A DNA stretch of 64,000 nucleotides from Corynebacterium fournieri (GTDB lineage: Bacteria > Actinomycetota > Actinomycetes > Mycobacteriales > Mycobacteriaceae). The position numbers were made by a program, and so were the translations under genes. The stretch covers positions 806,001 to 870,000 of the forward strand of contig NZ_CP047210.1 of the NCBI RefSeq assembly GCF_030408775.1, in the 5' to 3' direction. The notes under the pieces are model-generated. The model did no database searches, had not been told where the DNA came from, and saw only the letters and a list, made by a program, of their open reading frames with translations. Each line of letters opens with the position of its first letter. Within the stretch, counting starts at the first letter, position 1. Below, one piece after another: positions 11,033 through 19,581 of the stretch.

Positions 11033-12007
11033 ATGAACTTTTTATTGCTCGGTGGTACCGGTTTCCTTGGAGGACACATTGCGGCTGCAGCAATCGACCG
11101 AGGACATCAAGTTACCTGCCTCGCGCGGGGTAACGGGAAGGTTCCCAACGGAGCCGAATTTGTGAGTTCAGACCGTGACCGTGACGGTGCGTACGATGAG
11201 GTTGCGGGGAAAACTTGGGACACCATTGTGGATCTGACGAGTCAGCCGAAGCATGCGCGGGATGCGGCGGCGAAACTCCAGGCCAAGCATCGTATATTTG
11301 TGTCTTCGAGCAGCGTATATGAGGACCAAGGAAGTATTTCTTCCGAGTCTGATTCCATAGTCACTCCGCTTGAAATTGACTACATGGAGAACATGGGGCA
11401 GTACCCAGCTGCAAAGTCTGCTTGCGAAACGATTTATCGCAACATAAATAGGTCGGTAATGGTAGTTCGACCCGGTCTGATCGCCGGCTACGGCGACGAA
11501 ACAGGGCGCAGTGGTTACTATCCGTGGCGCTTCGCGCATCCCACGGGTGAGAACGTGATCGTCCCAGACCCGGCGTTTCCCGTCGCTATGATTGATGTGA
11601 AAGACCTTGCAGACTGGATAGTTGAGTCTGCAGAAGTTGGAACTTTCGGAACCTTTAACGCCACGGGGTTTGCTACTTCCTTGTCCGATGTGTTCAAGAT
11701 TTCGCGTGAGTTAACCGCATCGGAGGCTACGGAGCGACCTTGCTCTGATGAACTGCTTCTCGCTAATGATGTAACCCCGTGGATGGGCCCAAAATCGTTG
11801 CCGTTGTGGGTGCCAGGTGAACAGTTTCGCAACATCGCGCTACTCGATTGCGCCACAGCCTACGAAGCTGGCCTGCAGATTCGCCCGTTGAAAGAAACAT
11901 TGGCGGATGCGCTGCGATTCGAAGAAGAACAGCAGGGGGAAAGACTCGCTGGGCTCAGCGATGAGGAGGAAGTCGTGTTTCGCCAGCGGTTAGAAGATGG
12001 TATTTAG
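11033..12007 (+). CDS. NAD-dependent epimerase/dehydratase (extended SDR)
   Basis: 324 residues. The N-terminal Rossmann motif GGTGFLGG (residues 7-14) binds NAD(P). The SDR active site is visible: the serine run IFVSSSSVYE (about 88-97) and YPAAK (Tyr124, Lys128). The C-terminal half (WMGPKSLPLWVP...) is typical of isoflavone-reductase/epimerase-like proteins acting on nucleotide sugars or similar; the substrate cannot be told. ATG 11033 is the start that aligns with the Rossmann fold. The gene is visibly AT-richer, with mixed codon use, than ychF or the genes after 12273, and it lies between two copies of the ychF tail, both suggesting acquisition. Confidence 0.85.
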   Translation: MNFLLLGGTGFLGGHIAAAAIDRGHQVTCLARGNGKVPNGAEFVSSDRDRDGAYDEVAGKTWDTIVDLTSQPKHARDAAAKLQAKHRIFVSSSSVYEDQGSISSESDSIVTPLEIDYMENMGQYPAAKSACETIYRNINRSVMVVRPGLIAGYGDETGRSGYYPWRFAHPTGENVIVPDPAFPVAMIDVKDLADWIVESAEVGTFGTFNATGFATSLSDVFKISRELTASEATERPCSDELLLANDVTPWMGPKSLPLWVPGEQFRNIALLDCATAYEAGLQIRPLKETLADALRFEEEQQGERLAGLSDEEEVVFRQRLEDGI

Positions 12008-12143
12008 TTTCGGCAGGAACAGTTTTAGTTGCAGTCGGGACCGTACTAAGTTGGTTTTCGTTCCGCGACTGACTGTGAGAATGAGTCCGAATCTGACTTG
12101 AGGGGAACTTCGGCGGTGCTAGCTCTTCATGACGTGGAACGAT

Positions 12144-12245
12144 CTAGCCTGCGGAGGTTGCCTTTCCGAGCAGGAAACGCCTTGCGGCACACTTTTCAGC
12201 TTCTCGAATCGCTTGCAACTGAGTGAGGTAGCCTTCTTTCGCCAC
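12144..12245 (-). pseudogene. Small minus-strand ORF or gene remnant in the epimerase segment
   Basis: 33 codons from a GTG at 12245 to a TAG at 12144, encoding VAKEGYLTQLQAIREAEK and then CAARRFLLGKATSAG. Charge pattern and lack of rare residues look protein-like, but no family is recognised. It is in frame with the VOC gene upstream, just past that gene's TAA, and its 5' side touches the ychF-tail copy. It could be a small protein gene, a 3' stub, or chance. Confidence 0.25.
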
Positions 12246-12248
12246 TCC

Positions 12249-12272
12249 GTCGAGTTCAAGTTCAACGTGTAG
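12249..12272 (+). repeat. ychF 3'-end repeat, copy 2 (orphan tail)
   Basis: Encodes VEFKFNV and a stop codon in the plus direction, with GC-rich codons (gtc gag ttc ... aac gtg tag) like the body of ychF. Nothing upstream of it continues the ychF reading frame (AFFRHS precedes it). The next base begins the complement of the VOC gene's stop codon, as expected if this was the original ychF end abutting a convergent neighbour. Confidence 0.8.
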
Positions 12273-12623
12273 TTACGCTTCGGGGCTGCCCACGCAAAAC
12301 TCGTTGCCTTCCGGATCTTGCATAACGGTCCAAACGAGTCCCGGAGCCTCATGGCTGCCGAGTTCAGTGGCGCCCAACGTCTTGAGGCGCTCTACTAGGG
12401 GTTCGCGTTCAGTGCCGACGCCGTCGATATGAACGCGGTTCTTGCCGGGGGTGGGGTCGGCGACACGCTGAAAACCTAGTGCCGGGGTGGAACCGACCAT
12501 GACAAAGTCTCCGTAGTCGGCGACGATCTCGCATCCTGTCGCGGAGGACCAGAATTCGGCGAGCCGAGAGGGATCGTTGCAGTCGAGGGTTATCTGGCGG
12601 ATAGCGAAAGTTGAGTCACGCAT
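12273..12623 (-). CDS. VOC-family (glyoxalase-like) protein
   Basis: 116 residues with the vicinal-oxygen-chelate/glyoxalase-like fold: IRQITLDCNDPSRLAEFWS at the start (beta-alpha unit), a central NRVHIDG strand with a metal-ligand-type histidine, and the closing DPEGNEFCVG strand with the usual glutamate. The N-terminal counterpart ligand position is an Asp/Cys (LDCND), so metal use is uncertain. ATG 12623 preferred over the upstream GTG at 12650. Function unknown; such proteins are often lyases, dioxygenases or resistance proteins. Confidence 0.8.
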   Translation of the reverse strand: MRDSTFAIRQITLDCNDPSRLAEFWSSATGCEIVADYGDFVMVGSTPALGFQRVADPTPGKNRVHIDGVGTEREPLVERLKTLGATELGSHEAPGLVWTVMQDPEGNEFCVGSPEA

Positions 12624-12711
12624 AGTCCGCACCGTACCCGTGCTTCGCACTCCACGTCTCGCTTCGCCTTCTTCAAGGATTCGCAGGACGCCCCGAGTCG
12701 CCGAAGCGGTT

Positions 12712-13155
12712 TTACGGCAGCCGGGGCCGGCGCCTCGTCGACTTCAGCTCCGAGCGTCGCTTCTTTGCCTCGAGCCGGCGCCGCACCGAGCCGCGAGTCG
12801 GTTTCGTCGTGCGCCGCGGGGGAGGTGGCGGGGCGAGTGCCTCGCGCAACAGGGCGGCTATGCGTTCCCGGGCCTCGGCGCGGTTGCGGACCTGTGAGCG
12901 CTGCGTCGACGCGCTGACGGTGAGCACCGTGCCGTCCAGGCGGTGCTCGAGGTTGCGCAGGGCGCGGCGGCGTTGGGCGTCGGAAAGTGATGCGCACGCC
13001 GCGATGTCGATGGAGAGCTGGACCTTGCTGTCCGTCGTGTTGACGCCCTGGCCGCCTGGGCCCGAAGACTTTGCGAAACGCTCGGTAAGATCCCCAGCGG
13101 CGACGACAACGCCGTCGGGGATCCCCGGTCCGGGCGCAATGGTTAAGTCGTGCAT
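12712..13155 (-). CDS. arfB: Peptidyl-tRNA hydrolase ArfB (ribosome rescue)
   Basis: 147 residues. Contains the release-factor catalytic motif in SSGPGGQGVNTT (GGQ at residues 34-36) and a basic C-terminal tail (TRGSVRRRLEAKKRRSELK) that in ArfB/YaeJ inserts in the mRNA channel of stalled ribosomes. No stop-codon-recognition domain, so this is the rescue factor and not RF1/RF2. ATG 13155 (MHDLTIAPGPGIP) fits the family start; the frame open to 13230 is longer than needed. Confidence 0.9.
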   Translation of the reverse strand: MHDLTIAPGPGIPDGVVVAAGDLTERFAKSSGPGGQGVNTTDSKVQLSIDIAACASLSDAQRRRALRNLEHRLDGTVLTVSASTQRSQVRNRAEARERIAALLREALAPPPPPRRTTKPTRGSVRRRLEAKKRRSELKSTRRRPRLP

Positions 13156-13236
13156 GCCGCCCACCTTACGTTTGCAGGTGGTGGGCGCTGAACCTGCGGG
13201 GGCGAGGAAACGGAGCTCGTCGTCAAGCAAACCGCT

Positions 13237-14295
13237 CTAGCGCTGCGGCAGCACAACCTCCGGATACTTGCGCACGTATCCCACCGCGATGATCACGAGC
13301 GCCGCCGCGGCGCCGATGACGGTCTCCGCGGTGCGGGCGAGCAGCATCGGCCAGACGGGGGCGGTGTCGACTACCTGGATCATCAACAGGGCCGTGGGTG
13401 TGATGAAGCTGGCGGCGATGGTGTAGTTGCGTGTCACGTACATCTCGGTGAGGTACTGCAAGATGACAATCCAGACGACGATCTGCCAGCCCTGCATCGG
13501 GTGGGACAGCAGGAAGCCGGCCACTGCGATGCCGGTGAGGGTGCCGAGTACGCGCTCGATCGCCCGGTAGTACTGCACCTTAAACCGCGAGTTCACCAGC
13601 GGGGCGACGGAGGCGACCATTGCCCAATAGGAATGCGACAACGGGTCGAACACCGTCACAGAAATCAGCCCTAAAACACCGGCGAGCAGCGGGGCGAAGA
13701 AGAACCGGCGGGCCTCCACCCGCAGGCGCCGCCACGGCACACGCCCCGCACCCGGGTCGCGCGTGGGGTGCTCGGTGTCCTTCGCGTCGCCGCCGGGACC
13801 TTCGCCGATGGGGTGCGAAAGCTGGCCCAGCCCCAGGCAGAGCAACGCCGCGCTGCCGGCGATGGCGAAGGCGAGCAGCGGATGGACCGGATTATTCAGC
13901 GAACCGACCGCCGCCACCGAAAAGATGACGAAAACCGACCCTGTCGGCTTCATGTCAGCGGCCAACGCGGTGGTGGCCCATGTGGAAGAAACTAGGGAGG
14001 TCACCACAATGAGCACCCACGGGCTGACATCCAGCCACGCCATGGTCGCGCCCAACGTCACCGACAATGTGAGCGCGATACCCGCCAGGATCTGGTGCTT
14101 CAGGCGGGTCACGCGCGTGGTGTGCCTGCCATAGACGCCGGTGAACGCGCCGAAGTTAGCGTAGATGGCCAAATCGAGCCGCCCGATCGCAAGGAGAGCG
14201 AACATGGGGAGGGCCACGCCGAGCGCGGTGCGGAAGGCGGGGATGTGGTCGCGCCGGGCAGGACCCATCTGAAACAGCGGGCTGAAGTGGTGCAA
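13237..14295 (-). CDS. FUSC-family membrane protein
   Basis: 352-residue integral membrane protein of the FUSC/aromatic-acid exporter (PET/YccS-like) family, with two blocks of hydrophobic helices (about residues 20-160 and 215-335) separated by a hydrophilic loop. The segment FKVQYYRAIERVLGTLTGI is characteristic of the second repeat. I choose TTG 14295 because AAAGGAGG lies five bases upstream of it; the frame extends to 14346 but that start is also TTG and has no such site. Likely exports small organic molecules; substrate unknown. Confidence 0.82.
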   Translation of the reverse strand: MHHFSPLFQMGPARRDHIPAFRTALGVALPMFALLAIGRLDLAIYANFGAFTGVYGRHTTRVTRLKHQILAGIALTLSVTLGATMAWLDVSPWVLIVVTSLVSSTWATTALAADMKPTGSVFVIFSVAAVGSLNNPVHPLLAFAIAGSAALLCLGLGQLSHPIGEGPGGDAKDTEHPTRDPGAGRVPWRRLRVEARRFFFAPLLAGVLGLISVTVFDPLSHSYWAMVASVAPLVNSRFKVQYYRAIERVLGTLTGIAVAGFLLSHPMQGWQIVVWIVILQYLTEMYVTRNYTIAASFITPTALLMIQVVDTAPVWPMLLARTAETVIGAAAALVIIAVGYVRKYPEVVLPQR

Positions 14296-14449
14296 CCTAG
14301 TCCTCCTTTGTTCGCTCTGTTCGCTCGGCGCTGCTGGGCCGTGCAAGTCTATCGCGGGGGCGGCGGAGGCGAGGCGGGGGAAGCGGCACTCGAGCTTTGG
14401 CTCTATGATGGCGCGGTCATCGCAGTTAGAAGAAGGAGTTTTCGTCGCA

Positions 14450-15277
14450 GTGTCTCACCCAGGACAGTATTTTTTCGCGTCCAGGAACCAGCCCAACTAC
14501 GCGTGGTGGAGGCCGCTTGCGGAAATCGTCGTCGCCGCCGTGCTCACCGTCGCGTTCGTAGCGGTCATCGGCTTGTCGCTGCAGGCGGCGGGGGTGGATC
14601 CCACCGGCGGCGCCGCCGATAAGTACTTCGGCTACGGGTCCGTCGTGGTGGAGATTCTGGCGGTGATCCTTGCGGTGCGGTTCGTCGGACGCAGGCCGGT
14701 GGCGTCGGTGTGCGCGGGTCGCCCGGGCACCAAAGCATGGGTGCCATTTGCCGCCTACGCGCTGGCGTTCGTGGTCATCGCGGCAGTCTTAAGTGTGGTC
14801 GGCGTGTTCGGCTACGGCGCGTCATGGGGCCAGGTCTTCGGCGGGATCGGCAGTGATTTCCCGGTGGAGCTGGTTGCGATTGTGCTGGCCGCGCTCGCAG
14901 AAGAGATGGCGTTTCGCGGCCTCTTTCTTCAGGCGTTCACGGCGTGGACAAAGCACCCGGTTGCCGGTGCGCTGCTCGCGGCGCTGCCGTTCGTTGCGAT
15001 GCACCCGCAGGCGTACAACTCCCCGGTCGCATTCGCGCACTACTTCCTCGACGCGTTGTTGTACGCGCTGCTGGTGTGGGCGTTTAACAGCATTTGGGTC
15101 GCGGTGGCGGTGCACGCGGCGTGGAACACCTTTGGTTCGATCGAGGCGCTCGGGATGCCTAACTCGGCCGCAGTCCTGGTGGCGACATTTGCGGCGTCGG
15201 CGCTGGCCACGGCAGTGGTCATCGCGGTGTTGCGCCGCGTGGCTACGCCGCAGTCGCCCTCGCCAGCCTCGGCCTGA
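14450..15277 (+). CDS. CPBP family intramembrane metalloprotease (second locus)
   Basis: 275-residue polytopic membrane protein with CPBP motifs in order: LAEEMAFRGLFLQ, FVAMHPQAY and AVAVHAAWN. GTG 14450 lies 11 bases after AGAAGGAG (14431-14438). Only the general motif pattern is shared with the CPBP gene at 1261, so the two are different subfamilies and not a recent pair. Divergent from the FUSC gene across about 150 bases. Confidence 0.85.
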   Translation: MSHPGQYFFASRNQPNYAWWRPLAEIVVAAVLTVAFVAVIGLSLQAAGVDPTGGAADKYFGYGSVVVEILAVILAVRFVGRRPVASVCAGRPGTKAWVPFAAYALAFVVIAAVLSVVGVFGYGASWGQVFGGIGSDFPVELVAIVLAALAEEMAFRGLFLQAFTAWTKHPVAGALLAALPFVAMHPQAYNSPVAFAHYFLDALLYALLVWAFNSIWVAVAVHAAWNTFGSIEALGMPNSAAVLVATFAASALATAVVIAVLRRVATPQSPSPASA

Positions 15278-15379
15278 CCTCGTTGTACTGTTGCTTTGCG
15301 ACGCCCCTTCGGCCCACACCCGAAACAATTCCGCACCGCCGAGGGCGCCCGGCGCGGCGGGGCTGAATGGGGCGGTCCT

Positions 15380-15817
15380 GTGATTCGGAAGGCAACGGTG
15401 GGAGACGCGGAGCTCGTCGCAAAGCTATTGCACGACTTCAACACCGAATTCGACACCCCGGTCCCCGACAACCTGGAGCGCAGATTTTCCTCGCTGCTCG
15501 CGCGCGAAGACGTGGTGGTCGTGCTGGCGGGCAAGGTTGGGTTCGCGTACCTGACGCTGCGGCCGAGCCCGTACTACGACGGCCCGGTGGCCATGCTGGA
15601 AGAGCTTTACGTCGCACCCGCGCAGCGCAATCAGGGGATTGGCACCGCCCTCATGCGCCGCGTGCTGGAGGAAATCGCAGGCGCCGGGGAGATGCAGATC
15701 AACGTCGACGAGGTCGACGCCGATGCCCGGCGGTTCTACGAACGCCACGGGTTCACCAACATCGAACAGGGCTCGCGCATGCTGCTCTACATCCGCGAAC
15801 TGCAGCAGCTTGAGTGA
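15380..15817 (+). CDS. GNAT-family N-acetyltransferase
   Basis: 145 residues. The acetyl-CoA binding motif A is clear: LEELYVAPAQRNQGIGTALMRRVLE split across about residues 72-96 (QRNQGIGTAL, an R/Q-x-x-G-x-G/A form), followed by the C-terminal DADARRFYERHGF motif B. GTG 15380 (VIRKATVGDAELVAKLL) is the start that matches GNAT N-termini. Acceptor substrate unknown. Confidence 0.85.
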   Translation: MIRKATVGDAELVAKLLHDFNTEFDTPVPDNLERRFSSLLAREDVVVVLAGKVGFAYLTLRPSPYYDGPVAMLEELYVAPAQRNQGIGTALMRRVLEEIAGAGEMQINVDEVDADARRFYERHGFTNIEQGSRMLLYIRELQQLE

Positions 15818-15836
15818 CAGGGAATACTATTGCCCT

Positions 15837-16937
15837 ATGACGAGTAGAAACCAGGCAGAAGTGACGCAAACCGTGATCCTCCCGCAGTCGAAGGACGCGC
15901 TGTTTATCACCCTCGGCTTCAAAGAAGGCGGGGAGCAGGCGGCGCTGGAGGTGCTCTCCAGCCTGTCCAGCCTGACCGGCGGCGTGGGCTTCCGCTACCC
16001 GGAGGCGCACCTGACCGCGGTGGCCGGCGTCGGCGCGAAGATGTGGGACCGCCTCTTCGCGCTGGACAAGCCGGAGCACCTGCACGAGTTCGTGGAGCTG
16101 CAGGGCGCAAAGCACCACGCGCCGTCCACCTCGGGCGACCTGTTCTTCCACATCCGCGCCGACGAGTACGACGTGGCCTTCGAGCTGGCGCGGCGCATCA
16201 ACGCGATCGTGGAGGACGACATCGACTACTACGACGAGGTCCACGCCTTCCAGTACCAGGACTTCCGTGACCCGCTCGGCTTCGTCGACGGCACGGAAAG
16301 CCCGCGCGGCCAGGAGGGCGTCGAGGTGGCGATCATCCGCGACGGCATCTGGAAGGGCGGCAGCTACATCGTCGAGCAGAAGTACGTGCACAACCTCAAG
16401 TCCTGGAACGAGATGACCGTGGAGGAACAGCAGGAGGTCATCGGCCGCACCAAGCACACCGACGAGGAGCTGGACAACAAGGCTGCCAACAGCCACGTCG
16501 CCGTCAACCAGGTAGAAGACGAGGACGGCAACGGCCTAGAGATCGTGCGCAACAACCTCTCCTTCGGCGACGCGCTGGGCAAGCAGGGCACCTTCTTCAT
16601 GAGCTACGCCCGCGACCCGCGCGTGACCGAGGTGATGCTGCGACGGATGTTCATCGGCGAGCCGGAGGGCAACTACGACCGCATCCTGGACTTCTCCGAG
16701 GCGCTGACCGGCTGCAACTTCTTCGCTCCGCCGCGGGTGTTCTTGGATCACTGCGCCGACTACGCCCACGAGCACCTGCGCCCCGAGGCAGGCGAGGAGC
16801 CGAACCAACCGGCGATCAACTTGCCGCAGGGCAAGGCCGTCTTCCCGGACCGCGCCGATGTGCCCACCTCCCACAACGCCGAGGACGTCGCCGCGGCGAA
16901 GGCCCGCTACGACGAGGCGCTACGCGGGCAGCAGTAG
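15837..16937 (+). CDS. Dye-decolorizing (DyP-type) heme peroxidase
   Basis: 366 residues. The DyP signature is seen as GFVDGTESP near residue 140, with the catalytic distal aspartate; a candidate proximal heme histidine is in AANSHVAVNQ; the distal-side arginine is in FFMSYARDPR. There is no Tat or Sec signal at the N-terminus (MTSRNQAEVTQTVILP), which places it in the cytoplasm, and the C-terminus (DEALRGQQ) does not resemble an encapsulin targeting tail. ATG 15837 follows a short gap after the acetyltransferase gene. The 3' end overlaps the convergent histidine kinase gene by 18 bases. Confidence 0.92.
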   Translation: MTSRNQAEVTQTVILPQSKDALFITLGFKEGGEQAALEVLSSLSSLTGGVGFRYPEAHLTAVAGVGAKMWDRLFALDKPEHLHEFVELQGAKHHAPSTSGDLFFHIRADEYDVAFELARRINAIVEDDIDYYDEVHAFQYQDFRDPLGFVDGTESPRGQEGVEVAIIRDGIWKGGSYIVEQKYVHNLKSWNEMTVEEQQEVIGRTKHTDEELDNKAANSHVAVNQVEDEDGNGLEIVRNNLSFGDALGKQGTFFMSYARDPRVTEVMLRRMFIGEPEGNYDRILDFSEALTGCNFFAPPRVFLDHCADYAHEHLRPEAGEEPNQPAINLPQGKAVFPDRADVPTSHNAEDVAAAKARYDEALRGQQ

Positions 16938-17978
16938 CCTGACCACAAGCCCGCCTTCGGCCCGCGGCGAGAGTTCCACGGAACCGCCGTGGGCCTTTGC
17001 TATTGCCTTGACCAGGGCCAGGCCCAGCCCGTGGCCTTCGCCGGAGGTGCGCCGCGCGCGGGCAAACGGCTCGGTCCAGGTGGCCACCTCTTCTGGGGCG
17101 AGCACATCGCCGCCGGAGACGACGGTGATTTCGGCGGCGCCAGGGGTGCCGGGGTCGCCGGGGATGCGCCGCAACGAGAGCCTGGCGGTGCCGGGCGCGC
17201 CGTGGACGACGGCGTTGCGCACGAGGTTGTCCACCGCCTGGCGCACCAGGGCGGGGGAGGCCTGAACCGAAACCTCCGCGGCGTCCACCAGCACGCCGCG
17301 CTCGGCGCCGACCTCGCGGCACACGGCGGCGAGGTCGACGGTGGTGCGGTCGCGAACCTGCACGTTGGCCAGCTGCAACAGCGACGAGACGGTCGTGGCG
17401 CTTCTGGCGTTGACCTCCCGGATGCGTGACAGGGCGGGGCGCAGGTCGGCATCCTCGCCGCTGAGGGCCACGTCGGCGACGGTCTGGATGGTCGCGATCG
17501 GGGTCTTGAGCTCGTGGGAGGCGTTGGCGGCGAAACGGCGCTGGCGCTCCACCGCGTCCGCGAGCTCGTCGAGCATGGCGTTGAGCGCCTCCGAAAGCTC
17601 GCCGACCTCGTCGCGGGGCCCGTCGTAATCGATGCGGGCGGCGAGGTTGCCGCGGGTGACCTCGCGGGCGTCGTCGGCGATGGCGCGCAGCGGGGTGATC
17701 ACCAGCCCGGCCACGAACCAGCCCACCACCCCGGCGAGCGCGGTCAGCAGCGCCAACGCGCCCAGGGAGGCGGTGAGGATCCTGTGCAAGATCTCGTCGG
17801 TCACGGGCACCGCGCCGTCGATGACCACCCCGTCCGGCCCGGCCGGAAACTCCGCCATCACCGGCACAGGGGTGAGCTTCAAATACGCGTACACCAGCCC
17901 GATCAGCGCGCAGCCGACGCCGAGCACGGTGGCCACGAACATCACGGTGATGCGGGCGCGCAGGCTGAGTTTGCGCAT
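16920..17978 (-). CDS. Sensor histidine kinase
   Basis: 352 residues: TM1 about 10-33, a short ~35-residue outside loop, TM2 about 68-94, HAMP domain (95-147), H-box SHELKTP with phospho-accepting His155, N-box NLVRNAVVH (251-259), and G2 box GEGHGLGLALVKAIAKAHGG (313-332). The small outer loop suggests sensing in or near the membrane. Starts within the stop of the response regulator gene (shared base at 17978), so the pair is translationally coupled. Confidence 0.94.
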   Translation of the reverse strand: MRKLSLRARITVMFVATVLGVGCALIGLVYAYLKLTPVPVMAEFPAGPDGVVIDGAVPVTDEILHRILTASLGALALLTALAGVVGWFVAGLVITPLRAIADDAREVTRGNLAARIDYDGPRDEVGELSEALNAMLDELADAVERQRRFAANASHELKTPIATIQTVADVALSGEDADLRPALSRIREVNARSATTVSSLLQLANVQVRDRTTVDLAAVCREVGAERGVLVDAAEVSVQASPALVRQAVDNLVRNAVVHGAPGTARLSLRRIPGDPGTPGAAEITVVSGGDVLAPEEVATWTEPFARARRTSGEGHGLGLALVKAIAKAHGGSVELSPRAEGGLVVRLLLPA

Positions 17979-18652
17979 CAGCGCTCCTTTTCGGCGACGT
18001 AGTAGCCAGCGCCGGTGACGGTGTGCACGATGCGCGGCTCGCCGAGCTTTTTGCGCAGGTGAGACACCGTCACGCGCGGGGAGTTAGTGAAGGGGTCGGC
18101 GTTTTCGTCCCACGCCTCGGCCAGCAGGTCCTCGGCGGAGATCACCCCGCCGTCGGCCTCCATGAGCACTTGCAGCACCGCGAACTCCTTCGGGCTGAGG
18201 CTTACCGGTTCGTCGCCGCGGGTGACCTCGCGCCGGAAGGTGTCCAGGCGCACGTCCCCGCAGCGGTACACCTCGCCGCGCGCCGGGGCGTTGCGCTTGG
18301 TCAGGGCCCGAACGCGCGCCACCAGTTCCGGCAGTTCGAAGGGTTTGGCCAGGTAGTCGTCGGCGCCGAGGTCGAAGCCCTCCAACCTGTCGTCCAGCGT
18401 GCCGGAGGCGGTCAGCATGATCACGCGCGTCATCGGCTGCGTGTCCACGATCCGGCGGCACACCGCGTCGCCGTGCACCCCGGGCAGGTCGCGGTCTAGG
18501 ACGACGACGTCGGGCGGGAGCGCGTCGATAAGCTCGAGCGCCTCGAAGCCGTCGTAGGCGACGCGAGTTTGCATGCCGGCGCGTGCCAGCCCGGTGGCGA
18601 TGGCGTCGGCTAAAAAGGCCTCGTCGTCCACGATCAACACCCTGATTGTCAT
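17978..18652 (-). CDS. OmpR-family response regulator
   Basis: 224 residues. Receiver domain with acidic pocket VDDE, phospho-acceptor Asp53 in VVVLDRDLPG, and the lysine in DYLAKPF; then a winged-helix DNA-binding domain ending NSPRVTVSHLRKKLG...TVTGAGYYV. First gene of the two-component pair, overlapping the kinase start. The stimulus and targets cannot be read from the sequence; the adjacent convergent DyP gene and divergent membrane gene are candidates only by position. Confidence 0.94.
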   Translation of the reverse strand: MTIRVLIVDDEAFLADAIATGLARAGMQTRVAYDGFEALELIDALPPDVVVLDRDLPGVHGDAVCRRIVDTQPMTRVIMLTASGTLDDRLEGFDLGADDYLAKPFELPELVARVRALTKRNAPARGEVYRCGDVRLDTFRREVTRGDEPVSLSPKEFAVLQVLMEADGGVISAEDLLAEAWDENADPFTNSPRVTVSHLRKKLGEPRIVHTVTGAGYYVAEKER

Positions 18653-18741
18653 GGTGGAGATGGTAAACGCCGCGATGTTGCGGCGGCATAAACACGCGCG
18701 TTAATGCTGGTGCAACACCGGGGTTTCTAGCTTGAGCTGAC

Positions 18742-19581
18742 ATGCAGACCAGAATCGTAGGCATTGACGCGGCGCGAGCCGTGGCGCTGGCCGCCATGAT
18801 CGTCGCCCACCTCACCGCGCCCACAGGGGTCGCGGCGCAGCTGCTTTTCGGCTTCCCGGCGGGACTGTTCGCGTTGCTGGCCGGGGTGTCCATGGAGCTC
18901 ATGCGCGCCCGCCCGGTGCAGTTCGCTGTGCGGGGTGCGTGCCTGATCGCGCTGCACGTCGCGCTCGTGCCGTTCGCCGGCACCATTGAGGTGGTGCTGG
19001 GCACGATCGGGGTCTGCATGATCGCGCTCGCCTGGGCGCCCCGGCTGGATTCGGCCTGGCTGGCCTGGCTCGCCGCGGCGCTCACGCTCGGTTCGGCGGC
19101 GCTTGCCCCGTCCGCTTCCCCGTACCCGCCGCTGATGTGGGCGGCGCTCATGGTCTCCGGGATGCTGTTTGCCCGGCACATGCCGTGCGTGCCGGGGCTT
19201 GTGGTCGGCGGGGTGCTGTTCGCGGCCGATGTGGCGTTGCGGTGGTGGGTGGCGCTGCCCCCGCTTCTCGACGCCTCCGGTCACACCGGCGGGCTTGCCG
19301 ATGTGGTGGGCACCGTTGGGGCGTCGCTAAGCATCTGCTCCCTGTGCTGTTTAGCCGGGCGCTGGCTGGGGTGGCTCGCGCCGCTGGGGCGGATGACGCT
19401 GACGCTGTACTGCCTGCACGTGCTGAGCGCGCAGTGGGTGGGGGTGTGGCCGAGTCTGCTGGGTGCCGCGCTGCTCGCGTACGGCTGGCTGGCGGTGTTC
19501 GAGCGCGGTCCTTTGGAAAGTATTGTTCGCCGCCTGGTGGCGGTGGTTGGAAAGGTGAAAAATGAAAAAGTTGGCGTTTAG
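18742..19581 (+). CDS. DUF418/DUF1624-like polytopic membrane protein
   Basis: 279 residues, about eight to nine hydrophobic helices. The N-terminus RIVGIDAARAVALAAMIVAH resembles the DUF1624/heparan-glucosaminide acetyltransferase-like start (RxxGxDxARGxA...H), and the C-terminal APLGRMTLTLYCLHVL resembles DUF418. Such proteins are thought to transfer acyl groups across the membrane, but no activity can be claimed here. The 3' end runs 20 bases into the protease gene in another frame. Confidence 0.72.
   Translation: MQTRIVGIDAARAVALAAMIVAHLTAPTGVAAQLLFGFPAGLFALLAGVSMELMRARPVQFAVRGACLIALHVALVPFAGTIEVVLGTIGVCMIALAWAPRLDSAWLAWLAAALTLGSAALAPSASPYPPLMWAALMVSGMLFARHMPCVPGLVVGGVLFAADVALRWWVALPPLLDASGHTGGLADVVGTVGASLSICSLCCLAGRWLGWLAPLGRMTLTLYCLHVLSAQWVGVWPSLLGAALLAYGWLAVFERGPLESIVRRLVAVVGKVKNEKVGV

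Noticed and set aside
12119-12352. 77-codon minus-strand frame across the VOC gene end
   Set aside because: It is in a different frame from the VOC protein and crosses its stop; the translation (RLRDSFGPLCKIRK...) is an out-of-frame shadow.
16890-16937. Encapsulin targeting tail on the DyP peroxidase
   Set aside because: The C-terminus (ARYDEALRGQQ) lacks the hydrophobic Leu-Gly/Ile-Gly pattern of cargo-loading peptides, and no encapsulin gene lies nearby.
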